DNA of 5,111 nucleotides from a bacterium (GTDB lineage Bacteria; Patescibacteriota; Minisyncoccia; Minisyncoccales; RBG-13-42-11), in contig JAUSLA010000045.1 of assembly GCA_030646565.1 (NCBI GenBank), positions 1 through 5,111 on the forward strand, read 5' to 3'. Positions 5,029 through 5,111 of this stretch are shown in pieces. A program made the translations under genes and the position numbers. How positions within the stretch are numbered: the first letter of the stretch is position 1; the number at the start of each line of letters is the position of its first letter. A model generated the notes under the pieces. It ran no database searches. It worked only from the letters and a program-made list of their open reading frames with translations, and was not told the DNA's origin.

Positions 5029-5046
5029 TCGTGGATAATTCCACGA
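5029..5046. repeat. Short inverted repeat 1
   Basis: TCGTGGA (5029-5035) and TCCACGA (5040-5046) are perfect inverted arms around TAAT. No T-run follows. It could be an operator or the start of a structured leader for a gene beyond the window. Confidence 0.45.
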
Positions 5047-5048
5047 TC

Positions 5049-5061
5049 GAGGCCCGGCCTC
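5049..5061. repeat. Short inverted repeat 2
   Basis: GAGGC (5049-5053) and GCCTC (5057-5061) flank CCG. It is GC-rich in an AT-rich spacer and lies two bases after inverted repeat 1. Confidence 0.35.
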
Positions 5062-5079
5062 CCAATTTCATATCTTTCT

Positions 5080-5104
5080 ATAAACAACCTCGGGCTTTGT
5101 TTAT
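5080..5104. repeat. Inverted repeat 3 at the window edge
   Basis: ATAAACAA (5080-5087) and TTGTTTAT (5097-5104) are perfect 8-base inverted arms around CCTCGGGCT, with a possible inner CC/GG pairing. Three T follow (5105-5107), so a weak terminator on the + strand is possible. The window ends seven bases later. Confidence 0.4.
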
Positions 5105-5111
5105 TTTCGAG

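Overview
The window reads as a piece of a compact, AT-leaning bacterial chromosome. The three long genes on the right use mostly AAA/GAA/ATT/TTG-type codons with the standard code (TGA is a stop), and clpB has no visible Shine-Dalgarno sequence and a promoter almost touching its ATG. Together with short intergenic gaps and two ORFan proteins, this would fit a Patescibacteria (CPR) type genome. That placement is inference; no rRNA or other marker gene is present.

Layout: (1) 2-355, the 3' part of an unrecognised gene at about 51% GC. (2) 356-991, a 636-base stretch without a long gene but not empty. It starts with a near-consensus promoter (374-402), then a strong ribosome binding site and a 17-codon leader ORF (434-487). 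Next is a GC-rich island (61% G+C over 481-660, hand count, against 33% over 721-960) full of hairpins, then a long hairpin with a T-run (811-869) that looks like an intrinsic terminator and has a competing antiterminator-like arm just upstream, and finally a separate promoter for clpB (951-980). (3) 992-4472, a tightly packed unit on the + strand: ClpB disaggregase; a membrane-anchored HtrA-like protein whose three catalytic positions are all replaced, starting inside the clpB stop codon; and a 26-residue membrane micropeptide starting inside the next stop codon. A symmetrical terminator follows (4490-4520). (4) 4548-4976, an acidic helical ORFan with its own strong RBS and a strong terminator (4992-5020). 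(5) 5021-5111, no gene but three inverted repeats, running off the window.

How they may work together (inference): the clpB unit looks like a protein-quality-control operon, an ATP-driven unfoldase coupled to a non-catalytic, membrane-tethered trypsin-fold protein. The ClpB has the full-length middle domain of a disaggregase but also an LGF tripeptide where ClpA/ClpC carry their ClpP-docking loop. The upstream leader is the most unusual part: either a free small RNA gene or a cis-acting attenuation leader controlling read-through into clpB.
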